Source: Flavimaricola sp. (GTDB lineage Bacteria > Pseudomonadota > Alphaproteobacteria > Rhodobacterales > Rhodobacteraceae). Taken from it: a stretch of 64,000 bases of DNA. The position numbers and the translations under genes were made by a program. This document shows, one piece after another, positions 45,840 to 53,165 of the stretch (position 1 is its first letter; each line of letters starts with the position of its first letter). The stretch lies in assembly GCA_020629175.1 (NCBI GenBank), contig JAHDDU010000001.1, positions 76,384 through 140,383 on the forward strand, in the 5' to 3' direction. Under the pieces are notes generated by a model, which saw nothing but the letters and a program-made list of their open reading frames with translations, made no database searches and was not told the DNA's origin.

Positions 45840-46799
45840 TTAATGCCCGGCGATCATCTCAGATTGCCGGACAATAACCTCTGCCTGTTTGATCGACGCG
45901 ATGTCGACAAGGCGGCCTTTGTAGACGGTGGCACCTTCGCCACGGGCTTTGGCGTCTTCCATTGCAGCAAGGATTTCGCGCGCTTCGGCCACGGCTTCAT
46001 CTGAAGGAGTGAAAACTTCATTGGCCAGGGCAATCTGTTTGGGGTGGATCGCCCATTTGCCAACCATGCCAAGCGTCGCGGACCGCAGGGCTTGCGCTCG
46101 GTAGCCTTCGTCGTCTGAAAAGTCACCGAAGGGGCCGTCAACGGGCAAGACGCCGTGGGTGCGGCAGGCGGCGACGATGGCAGTCTGCGCCCAGTGCCAT
46201 GGGTCTGAGTAATGCTTCGTCTCTCCATGCAGCATGTAGTAATTGTCCTGGGTGCCACCGATGCCAGTGGTTTGCATGCCCATAGAGGCCGCGAAATCTG
46301 CGGCGCCAAGGCTCATGGCGGCCATGCGGGGGCTGGAGGCTGCGATCTCTTCGACGTGGGCAAGACCGGCCGCGCTTTCGATGATCACCTCAAAGGTGAT
46401 GGGTTTGGTGCGCCCTTTGGCTGCCTCGATGGCCGTGACAAGTGCGTCGACGGCATAGACATCGGCCGCGCAACCGACCTTTGGGATCATGATCTGATCA
46501 AGCCGCTCCCCAGCTTGCTCCATCAAGTCCACAACGTCGCGGTACCAGTAAGGCGTGTCGAGTCCATTGATCCTCACCGAGAGAGTTTTGGTGCCCCAAT
46601 CCTCGCTGCTGATGGCTGCGATGACATTTGCGCGGGCGGCGTCTTTGTCCGTTGGAGCGACGCTGTCCTCAAGATCGAGGTTGATCACGTCCGCAGCTGA
46701 TGCAGCCATTTTCGCGAAAAGCTTGGTGTTGGAGCCGGGCCCGAAGAGTTGGCAGCGATTGGGACGGGCAGGTGGAGTGGGTTGAAGGCGAAAGGACAT
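45840..46799 (-). CDS. mcl1: L-malyl-CoA/beta-methylmalyl-CoA lyase
   Basis: A 319-residue cytoplasmic HpcH/HpaI-fold lyase that cleaves malyl-CoA and beta-methylmalyl-CoA, a key step of the ethylmalonyl-CoA pathway used by Rhodobacteraceae for acetate assimilation. The start MSFRLQPTPPARPNRCQLFG, INLDLEDSVAP near residue 39, the metal Glu in FEVIIESAAGLAHVEEIA, and SLGAADFAASMGMQTTGIGG closely match, from memory, Rhodobacter Mcl1. It is monocistronic, with a 481-bp non-coding stretch before dgcN. Confidence 0.94.
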   Translation of the reverse strand: MSFRLQPTPPARPNRCQLFGPGSNTKLFAKMAASAADVINLDLEDSVAPTDKDAARANVIAAISSEDWGTKTLSVRINGLDTPYWYRDVVDLMEQAGERLDQIMIPKVGCAADVYAVDALVTAIEAAKGRTKPITFEVIIESAAGLAHVEEIAASSPRMAAMSLGAADFAASMGMQTTGIGGTQDNYYMLHGETKHYSDPWHWAQTAIVAACRTHGVLPVDGPFGDFSDDEGYRAQALRSATLGMVGKWAIHPKQIALANEVFTPSDEAVAEAREILAAMEDAKARGEGATVYKGRLVDIASIKQAEVIVRQSEMIAGH

Positions 46800-47280
46800 A
46801 GGTGGATTCCGTGGGTAATGATATTGCGTGGTGAGTTAGCGTTTTGGTATGTTATTGCGGCGGGAGCGGCAAGCGTATTTTGCACCTGCAGCATTCGGGT
46901 TCAAGAGAATGTACATCCGATCCGCGAACTCATGCGTTTGCTAGCCGAACGCCGCTGATCCTGCCCCGGCCATCATTGTTTCAGACACCACCAGAGATCG
47001 CGTTCAGCGCCCGTCATCTACGGGCAATTATGCGTGGCGCTTTGGTCTTTTTTGGCGTTCATGCCGTTGGCAGAAAGCATTGATTGCTTTCGGGAGATAA
47101 CAGATCTTACTGTATTGACGCGCGAATCTGAGGGGCACGGCAAATAACGCGCAAGATTTTTGCAAGAAGATGCAAAAATTGAAACTTTCCTTCGAAAAAT
47201 TCAGGCCAGTGTTAGTCTTATCGCAGGACATTCGCTGACTTTCGCGACATATCTGCCTCGAGAGTGATGGAGGCTGACCA
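46800..47280. other. 481-bp intergenic region, mcl1 to dgcN
   Basis: No convincing gene on either strand: the open frames present lack coding character and run into mcl1 or dgcN antisense. It must hold the promoters of both divergent genes. The only structured element I see is a 24-bp inverted repeat at 47156-47179 in an AT-rich stretch; the last 25 bases carry the dgcN ribosome-binding site (GGAGG). Confidence 0.7.
47156..47179. promoter_or_regulatory. 24-bp inverted repeat upstream of dgcN
   Basis: Perfect 9-bp arms ATTTTTGCA and TGCAAAAAT surround 6 bp (AGAAGA), about 100 bp upstream of the dgcN ATG. The TTTGC/GCAAA halves suggest an operator for a dimeric regulator, possibly of the D-amino-acid genes or of mcl1. 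Regulators of the RamB/ScfR type bind sites with similar halves, from memory; the link is speculative. Confidence 0.5.
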
Positions 47281-48282
47281 ATGATTGAAACACCGTATCT
47301 TTTGTTCCTCGGCGATGCGCCAGACCAACTGGCGGCGAAAGTCGCGCAGGGTATCAAGGACTGGCGCCCTGAGAACTCGGTTGGCCAGCTGCGCCTGGAG
47401 GGCTGCGGTGCAGATGTTGGTTTGACGGATATGACGCTGGAAGAGGGTCTGGCCGCTGGTGCCAAGACGCTGGTGATCGGTGTGGCTAACCGGGGCGGTG
47501 TGATTTCAGACAAATGGAAAGCGGTACTGATTGAGGCGTTGGAAGCGGGCTATGACATCGCGTCTGGCCTTCACAACTTGCTGCGGGATGAGGGTGATCT
47601 TGCCGCTGCTGCGATGGCGCATGGCCGAACCCTGTTCGATGTGCGCATTCCGTCAGTCGCCTACCCAATTGCCAATGGCGAAGCCCGGACCGGCAAGCGC
47701 TGTTTGGCGGTAGGGACGGATTGTTCCGTCGGAAAAATGTACACTGCGATGGCTGTTGAGAAATCTATGGTGGAACGCGGCATGAAGGCCACATTCCGCG
47801 CAACCGGGCAAACGGGGATCCTGATCACCGGCGGTGGTGTGCCACTTGACGCCGTCATCGCAGACTTCATGGCAGGCTCGATCGAGTATCTGACGCCCGA
47901 CAATGATGATGATCACTGGGATCTGATCGAAGGGCAGGGGTCGTTGCACCACATGTCTTACTCGGGTGTGTCGCTCGCGCTGATCCATGGCGGGCGTCCG
48001 GATGCATTGATCCTCTGTCACGAGCCGACCCGAACCCACATGCGTGGGTTGCCACATCGCGATCTGCCGAGCCTTGAGCAGGCGCGTGACACGGCCATGA
48101 CCATGGCGCTGGACGCCAACCCAAATGTGAAAATGGTGGGTATTTCGGTCAACACGCAGCATTTGAATGAAGAAGATGCGCTGGCCTATCTTGCCAAAGT
48201 TGAGGCTGAGATGGGTCTCCCAACGGTTGATCCGTTCCGACAAGGAGCGGACCGCCTGGCGGAAGCTTTGGCTGCAGTGTAA
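47281..48282 (+). CDS. dgcN: D-glutamate N-acetyltransferase DgcN (DUF1611)
   Basis: A 333-residue DUF1611-family protein. Members named DgcN acetylate D-glutamate to N-acetyl-D-glutamate in marine bacteria. Family stretches are SGLHNLLRDEG (about residues 95-105), a P-loop-like GTDCSVGKMYTAMAVEK near 149-165, and LCHEPTRTHMRGLP near 247-260. It is the first gene of a rightward cluster with dgcA and a D-amino-acid transaminase, which strongly supports the assignment. It is preceded by a GGAGG ribosome-binding site and a long upstream region with an inverted repeat. Confidence 0.88.
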   Translation: MIETPYLLFLGDAPDQLAAKVAQGIKDWRPENSVGQLRLEGCGADVGLTDMTLEEGLAAGAKTLVIGVANRGGVISDKWKAVLIEALEAGYDIASGLHNLLRDEGDLAAAAMAHGRTLFDVRIPSVAYPIANGEARTGKRCLAVGTDCSVGKMYTAMAVEKSMVERGMKATFRATGQTGILITGGGVPLDAVIADFMAGSIEYLTPDNDDDHWDLIEGQGSLHHMSYSGVSLALIHGGRPDALILCHEPTRTHMRGLPHRDLPSLEQARDTAMTMALDANPNVKMVGISVNTQHLNEEDALAYLAKVEAEMGLPTVDPFRQGADRLAEALAAV

Positions 48283-48312
48283 GACAGCACACCGCCGGTG
48301 GCCCATGAGGGA

Positions 48313-48345
48313 GCCTCCGGCGGGGATTATTTTAGCCAGAAGAAG
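48313..48345 (+). repeat. 33-bp intergenic repeat, copy C
   Basis: Third copy of the element at 32675-32707 and 35319-35351, with one substitution (TTTAGCC instead of TTTGGCC). It occupies the dgcN-dgcA gap and ends just before the dgcA ribosome-binding site (GAGGA, 48348-48352). Confidence 0.85.
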
Positions 48346-48359
48346 CTGAGGAATGCGAG

Positions 48360-49322
48360 ATGATCGAGGTCAGGACACAGGCCTTCCCACTTGCCCGGGT
48401 TTTCACCATCTCGCGCGGGTCACGCACTGAAGCCAAGGTCCTGTCCGTGACAATCACGCGGAACGGCATCTCAGGCTGGGGGGAATGCGTGCCCTACGCC
48501 CGCTATGGTGAAACCATGGAAAGCGTGACGCGCCAGATTGAGGCGTTGCCTATCGAAATTTCTCGCCAGGAGTTGCAAGACGCATTGCCTCCGGGCGCCG
48601 CGCGGAATGCGGTCGATTGTGCGCTGTGGGATATCGAAGCTAAGGCAGCGGGCAAGCCTGTGTGGGAATTGGCGGGTCTGCGCGCGCCGGGACCGGAAAT
48701 CACCGCCTATACGCTGTCGCTTGACACGCCAGAGGCGATGGAAGCGCAGGCGCGGGACAACGCGGCGCGCCCCTTGCTGAAGATCAAGCTGGGTACTCCG
48801 GATGATATGCCGAGGCTCGAAGCTGTACGGCGAGGCGCGCCTGATGCGCGGATCATTATTGATGCCAACGAAGGGTGGTCAGCGGAGGTCTATGCCGAGC
48901 TTGCGCCGCATCTGATTGGTCTGGGGGTGGAACTGGTTGAGCAACCTCTGCCCGCGGGCGACGATGACGCCTTGCGTGAGATCGAACGCCCATTGCCCGT
49001 CTGTGCGGATGAGGCCTGCCATGACCGTGCCTCCTTGCCGGGGCTGAAGGGCAAATACGATGTGGTCAACATCAAGCTCGACAAAACGGGTGGATTGACG
49101 GAGGCGCTGGCGCTTCGGGCTGCGGCCGAGGCCGAAGGATATGGCATCATGGTTGGCTGCATGGTTGGCACCTCTTTGGCGATGGCGCCGGCGACGCTGT
49201 TTGCCCAAGGTGTGGGCTGGACGGACCTCGATGGGCCCCTTCTGCTGGCCGAAGATCGCGAGCCACCGCTTGTTTTTGATGATCTGGGTGTGCATCCGCC
49301 GTTGCCGGCATTGTGGGGTTAG
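48360..49322 (+). CDS. dgcA: N-acetyl-D-glutamate racemase DgcA
   Basis: A 320-residue enolase-superfamily enzyme predicted to racemise N-acetyl-D-glutamate to the L form, feeding arginine and glutamate metabolism. The catalytic KxK is in LLKIKLG (about residues 139-145), metal ligands are in IIDANEGW, VEQPLP and CADEACHD, and the second lysine lies in VNIKLDKTGG near 235. Dipeptide epimerases share this pattern; the dgcN neighbour decides the call. It is separated from dgcN by 77 bp containing repeat copy C. Confidence 0.87.
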   Translation: MIEVRTQAFPLARVFTISRGSRTEAKVLSVTITRNGISGWGECVPYARYGETMESVTRQIEALPIEISRQELQDALPPGAARNAVDCALWDIEAKAAGKPVWELAGLRAPGPEITAYTLSLDTPEAMEAQARDNAARPLLKIKLGTPDDMPRLEAVRRGAPDARIIIDANEGWSAEVYAELAPHLIGLGVELVEQPLPAGDDDALREIERPLPVCADEACHDRASLPGLKGKYDVVNIKLDKTGGLTEALALRAAAEAEGYGIMVGCMVGTSLAMAPATLFAQGVGWTDLDGPLLLAEDREPPLVFDDLGVHPPLPALWG

Positions 49323-49352
49323 GCCGTGATGCATGCAATCCACTTGGACCCC

Positions 49353-49368
49353 TAGCGTTTCAACGCTA
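49353..49368. repeat. 16-bp inverted repeat in the dgcA-dat gap
   Basis: TAGCGTT and AACGCTA arms with a 2-base centre, in the 121-bp gap between dgcA and the transaminase gene. It could be an operator for an internal promoter or a weak RNA hairpin; there is no T-run. Confidence 0.4.
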
Positions 49369-49443
49369 AGAGGCGTCATCAATTCATCCCAGATCTTGCG
49401 ACAGCACTCGCAAGTGAACCGTTTTGAAAGGAAGGCCTGAGCC

Positions 49444-50304
49444 ATGAGCCGCATTGTTTACGTCAACGGAGAGTATCTGCCCGAAGAAGAGGCAAAGATT
49501 TCCATCTTTGATCGCGGATTTTTGATGGCGGACGGCGTCTATGAAGTGACCAGTGTTCTGGATGGCAAACTGGTGGACTTTGATGGACATGCTGTGCGGC
49601 TGGAACGGTCCTTGCGCGAGCTGGAGATGAACCAAGACTTTAGCAAGGAAGACCTCCTTACCATCCATCGCGAACTTGTCGCGCGCAATGAGATCGTGGA
49701 TGGACTTGTCTATCTGCAGATCACGCGCGGCTCTGACGGGGATCGTGATTTTGCTTATCCGGCGGCAGACACGCCAACGACCCTTGTGCTGTTCACCCAG
49801 TCCAAGCCTGCGCTGGTGTCCTCACCCGCTGCTGAGAAGGGTCTCAAAGTCATCAGCATCGAGGATCAGCGTTGGGCGCGGCGCGACATCAAGACGGTCC
49901 AGCTTCTTTATCCGTCGATGGGCAAGATGATGGCCAAGGCGGCTGGCGCGGATGACGCCTGGATGGTTGAGGACGGGGCTGTCACGGAAGGTACGTCGAA
50001 TAACGCCTATATCGTAAAGGGCAACACAATCATAACGCGCCACCTGAGCAATGACATCCTGCACGGTATCACTCGAGCCGCCGTTTTGCGCTTTGCAGCC
50101 GAAGCACAAATGAAGGTGGAAGAACGGAGTTTTACAGTCGAAGAGGCGCAGGGCGCTGATGAGGCCTTTATCACTTCGGCGACAATGTTCGTAACCCCGG
50201 TCGTTGAGATTGACGGTAGAGCTGTGGGAACTGGCAAGCCAGGATCTGTCGCGGGCCGCTTGCGTGACATCTATATTGAAGAGAGCCGCAAGGTCGCCGT
50301 CTGA
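49444..50304 (+). CDS. dat: D-amino-acid transaminase
   Basis: A 286-residue fold-type IV PLP enzyme that moves amino groups between D-amino acids and 2-oxo acids, giving D-glutamate from 2-oxoglutarate. It begins IVYVNGEYLPEEEAKISIFD, has FDRGFLMADGVYEV (about residues 22-35), the PLP lysine in RRDIKTVQLLYPSMGKM near 142-158, and TEGTSNNAYIV near 181-191, all standard for D-alanine aminotransferases. Downstream of dgcN and dgcA it would supply their substrate. Branched-chain transaminases share the fold, but the motif set favours the D-specific group. Confidence 0.88.
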   Translation: MSRIVYVNGEYLPEEEAKISIFDRGFLMADGVYEVTSVLDGKLVDFDGHAVRLERSLRELEMNQDFSKEDLLTIHRELVARNEIVDGLVYLQITRGSDGDRDFAYPAADTPTTLVLFTQSKPALVSSPAAEKGLKVISIEDQRWARRDIKTVQLLYPSMGKMMAKAAGADDAWMVEDGAVTEGTSNNAYIVKGNTIITRHLSNDILHGITRAAVLRFAAEAQMKVEERSFTVEEAQGADEAFITSATMFVTPVVEIDGRAVGTGKPGSVAGRLRDIYIEESRKVAV

Positions 50305-50316
50305 CGGATTTCAGGA

Positions 50317-50985
50317 TCAATTAATGCTTGGGTGCTGAGCGCTGAGTGTGGCTTGCCGTCCAAGATTTGATTGTGGCTTGTCCTGCACTTTGACAAAGAG
50401 GTCACCGTCCACGTCCAGCCGATCTGTCGCCTGCCTGATCGCGAGGGGCGCAAAGATGACTTGGCGCGGGCCTAGCGTCACTTTGTTGGCGAGGATGGTG
50501 ACGACTTCACCATTCAAGAGGATTTCTGTGTCTGTGCCGTTTCGAGACAGTCGAGCCGTGACCCGATCCGTTTCTGAGGCTTCGGCCACAACGATGTGGA
50601 CTGCGTCCTGATCGCGAAGGGCTTCAATGGTCACCGGGCCGTGCAGTGTGTCGATGCCGGGTGCTACGTAGAGGATCTGGCTGTCGTCGACGGTGTTGAG
50701 TTCAACGTCAGAAAAGATGTTTGAAACGTCAGTGTCATCGAGGGCCATAACAGGAGTTCCTTCTGAAAAGGGGGGAGGAGCTGAAATTGGGGTCGTGTCT
50801 TCAAAGAGCGGCAGTTCGAGCTGTTCTTCGAGCGCGGCCTGCGCGTCAGGTGTGGCCGAGGGTGCCGCGGCATCGCGGTCCGCAACGGGCCGCGGTTGCT
50901 GAGGTTGCAAAATGCGGTCTTGCCCGCCGATCACGCCAACAACCGCAAAGATCGCCAATGAGACAGGCAGCAGCAGGTCCAACAT
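50317..50985 (-). CDS. N-anchored protein of unknown function, related to the RTX-like protein at 54.3 kb
   Basis: A 222-residue protein with an N-terminal hydrophobic helix (about residues 3-22), an acidic Ala/Pro-rich linker, and a C-terminal module of about 100 residues containing VHIVVAEASETDRVTARLSR. That module resembles the C-terminus of the RTX-like protein at 54319-55098 (IRIAVTEARSDETLTTRQTG), with the same DTE.L...EVV order after it. I recognise no family. It lies downstream of the anti-sigma gene with a large hairpin in the 142-bp gap. Confidence 0.65.
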   Translation of the reverse strand: MLDLLLPVSLAIFAVVGVIGGQDRILQPQQPRPVADRDAAAPSATPDAQAALEEQLELPLFEDTTPISAPPPFSEGTPVMALDDTDVSNIFSDVELNTVDDSQILYVAPGIDTLHGPVTIEALRDQDAVHIVVAEASETDRVTARLSRNGTDTEILLNGEVVTILANKVTLGPRQVIFAPLAIRQATDRLDVDGDLFVKVQDKPQSNLGRQATLSAQHPSIN

Positions 50986-51078
50986 ATAGCAGCCCCCCTT
51001 TGGCTGATTCCATGAGCCAACAGACTGCGGGGGAAATGGGGCAGGTTCGGGGCAAAAGGGCGTAGAACTGGTGTTTCA

Positions 51079-51121
51079 TTCTGCGCAACAATAGGAAAAT
51101 TGAGCGTATTGTTGCGCAGAA
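51079..51121. repeat. Perfect inverted repeat with 15-bp arms
   Basis: TTCTGCGCAACAATA and its exact complement TATTGTTGCGCAGAA enclose a 13-base AT-rich centre, 6 bp after the anti-sigma stop. The stem would be very stable, but neither side has a T-run, so it is not a typical intrinsic terminator. It may be an operator, an mRNA-stabilising 3' hairpin, or a mobile miniature element. Confidence 0.8.
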
Positions 51122-51127
51122 CCGCCG

Positions 51128-51856
51128 TTATGCGTCGCTGAGTGCAGCTTGAAACTGCCGAGCCAGCGTCTCGGTCTGGTCTGCGCTTGCGCCACCGATT
51201 AGCAAATATTCCAGCCCATCGAGCGAAAACGACGTACTGTGAAGGCCCTCGCGTTCAACCGAAGTAAATGTGTCGGAGGCAGGACCCGACGCATGGATCA
51301 CACAGAGGGCAACGGGCTGTCCTGTCCCATCTGAAAAGACGATTTGCGCGAGTGGTGTGTCTTCAAATGCCAACATCTGAGCACGCAAGAGCGTCAGATC
51401 GGTCGCATCGCGCACCACGTTAAGGGGGATTGCGCGCCCGAGTGTTTCTGCCACGTGATCAAACTGGCTGGCGAGCGCCATGGGTTCTGGCGTCACGATG
51501 GAAATCGTCTCGGCGCTGTAGAGGGCCTGATACGCGGCAACCTGATCCATCCATCCGCGATTTTCTGGCGTGGCACCCGACCACCAAAAGCCAATCGTTC
51601 CGGCCACTACGGCCGCCGCAAGTCCGGCTGCGAGTAGAGGCCAAAACGGGGGTTTGCTGGAGGCAGGTTCGGGGAACGTGCGATCTGTACCGACGCTCGC
51701 AATGCTTGGGCCGATCAGGTCTGACAAGGGGTCAAGCGACAGCAGACGATCTTCGAAAGCTTTGTCCTCTGCCAACGCCGCCTCGATGGCCTCAGCCACG
51801 TCAGGCGAAGCTGACCCGTTCAAGTAGTCGAGCAACTGGCGATCCGTAAATGTCAC
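51128..51856 (-). CDS. Anti-sigma factor
   Basis: A 242-residue membrane protein with a cytoplasmic N-terminal domain (TFTDRQLLDYLNGSASPDVAEAI, about residues 2-24) of the kind that binds ECF sigma factors, one membrane helix near residues 77-95, and a periplasmic sensor part. I find no CHCC zinc motif, so it is not a ZAS-type anti-sigma. The GTG at 51856 overlaps the sigma factor stop (GTGA) and has AAGGGA upstream; an ATG at 51883 would enlarge the overlap and is less likely. Confidence 0.82.
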   Translation of the reverse strand: MTFTDRQLLDYLNGSASPDVAEAIEAALAEDKAFEDRLLSLDPLSDLIGPSIASVGTDRTFPEPASSKPPFWPLLAAGLAAAVVAGTIGFWWSGATPENRGWMDQVAAYQALYSAETISIVTPEPMALASQFDHVAETLGRAIPLNVVRDATDLTLLRAQMLAFEDTPLAQIVFSDGTGQPVALCVIHASGPASDTFTSVEREGLHSTSFSLDGLEYLLIGGASADQTETLARQFQAALSDA

Positions 51857-52389
51857 GATGATCCCTTTGTCTTTGACGGGCATTGGTCTGTTGCGTTCAG
51901 CGCGCTTAGTTTTTGCCGTGCGGTCGAAAGTCTACTCATGATTGTACCGATTGGCACGCCGAGAATCTTGGCGGCTTCGCTATATCGAAAGCCTTCGACA
52001 TACACCAAAAAAACGGTCTCGCGCTGGGCCTCGGGCAGTTTCATCACTTGGGTAAACACTTCAACAGCGAAAATATTCGTCTCTGCGTCTGGATGAAGAG
52101 AGGCCAAGTCTGCTTCGCGTGTTGCATCAAGCGACTGAGCGGCACGGATCGCGTTTGAGCGGAGTTGGTTGACCCAGATGGACCGGCAGATGGTCATGCA
52201 CCACGCCGTCAGATTGCCGTGACCATCAAATTGCCGATGTTTCTCCATTGCACGGAGGCATGTAGACTGGACCAAATCATCCGCCACATCTGGCCGGCCC
52301 GAGAGCGACAAGGCAAACCGCCAAAGCGCAGGCATCAGTGGCGTCAAATGCCGCCCCATCGCTCCAGCCGAAGTATTTGCGCGTTTCAT
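51853..52389 (-). CDS. ECF RNA polymerase sigma factor
   Basis: A 178-residue sigma-70 factor of the extracytoplasmic function type. Region 2 reads LWRFALSLSGRPDVADDLVQ (about residues 22-41) and AWCMTICRSIWVNQLRS near 65; region 4 is LPEAQRETVFLVYVEGFRYS (about 120-139) with EAAKILGVPIGTIMSRLSTA as its recognition helix. It is coupled to its anti-sigma factor and diverges from a yceI gene across 86 bp, so it may control both. Confidence 0.9.
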   Translation of the reverse strand: MKRANTSAGAMGRHLTPLMPALWRFALSLSGRPDVADDLVQSTCLRAMEKHRQFDGHGNLTAWCMTICRSIWVNQLRSNAIRAAQSLDATREADLASLHPDAETNIFAVEVFTQVMKLPEAQRETVFLVYVEGFRYSEAAKILGVPIGTIMSRLSTARQKLSALNATDQCPSKTKGSS

Positions 52390-52475
52390 TGAATAATTCG
52401 GCCCTCTGAAGTGTTCACCCTGTGAGCCGGGTGGTTTTGCCGCGGCGGTCATTGGCTATATTGGGAGACTATCAG

Positions 52476-53069
52476 ATGACAAATCTATTCAAAACGGCGG
52501 CCCTTGTCGGTTTTGTGATGAGTGCTGGCGCGGCCTGGGCGGATGGCCATGCTGCGCAGTGGACGTTGGACGAGGAGATATCGAATGTCTCTTTTGGGTC
52601 CATCAAAAATGATGCGGTGGGCGAAAGCCACAGCTTTGAAAGCCTGTCCGGAACAGTGGATGCCGATGGCAATGTGTCCGTCATTCTCGACCTCACGTCT
52701 GTACAGACCAACATCGATATCCGGAACGAGCGGATGGGTGAGCATGTCTTTGCAGGTGCGGCCAGCGCCGAGCTGACGGCCACTGTCGATATGGAAGCGA
52801 TGAATGCGCTTGCCGTTGGTGAGGCGACCACAATGGAAGTTGATGGCACGCTGCTGCTCCTTGGTGGGGATCTGCCGCTTTACGTGAATATGTTCGTGCT
52901 GCGGACCTCAGAGGATCAGGTTTTGGTGACGACAGATGGCATGCTTTTCGTCACCACTGAGGAGGCAGGCGTCGACGCAGGCGTGTCAATTTTGCAAGAG
53001 CTGGCCGGACTGGACAGCATTACGCGAGTGTTCCCGGTTTCGATGCGATTGATGTTTAACGCAGGCTGA
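52476..53069 (+). CDS. YceI family protein
   Basis: A 197-residue secreted lipocalin-like protein. A signal peptide (about residues 1-22, ending AGAAWADG) precedes the YceI beta-barrel, with SFESLSGTVDADGNVSVILD near 50-69 and TNIDIRNERMGEHVF near 77-91, both family hallmarks. YceI proteins bind polyprenoid or amphiphilic molecules in the periplasm. The opposite direction of the sigma/anti-sigma pair and the shared 86-bp gap suggest it belongs to that regulon. Confidence 0.85.
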   Translation: MTNLFKTAALVGFVMSAGAAWADGHAAQWTLDEEISNVSFGSIKNDAVGESHSFESLSGTVDADGNVSVILDLTSVQTNIDIRNERMGEHVFAGAASAELTATVDMEAMNALAVGEATTMEVDGTLLLLGGDLPLYVNMFVLRTSEDQVLVTTDGMLFVTTEEAGVDAGVSILQELAGLDSITRVFPVSMRLMFNAG

Positions 53070-53080
53070 TCCAGTTCCGA

Positions 53081-53113
53081 AATGAGGGCGCTTATTGGTG
53101 CCCTCATTTTTGT
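53081..53113 (+). terminator. Rho-independent terminator after the YceI gene
   Basis: Perfect 9-bp arms AATGAGGGC and GCCCTCATT with a 10-base loop, followed by a T-rich run (TTTGTCTTG). It starts 11 bp after the yceI stop and ends 50 bp before the amidinotransferase start, so the latter likely has its own promoter. Confidence 0.75.
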
Positions 53114-53165
53114 CTTGTCCGGCGTTTGTCTTCTCTCTACGACTTTGCCGTCGAGGGAGGACATC

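Noticed and set aside
46800-47280. Possible small genes in the mcl1-dgcN gap
   Set aside because: Open frames there overlap neighbouring genes in antisense, have no ribosome-binding site and no recognisable motif.
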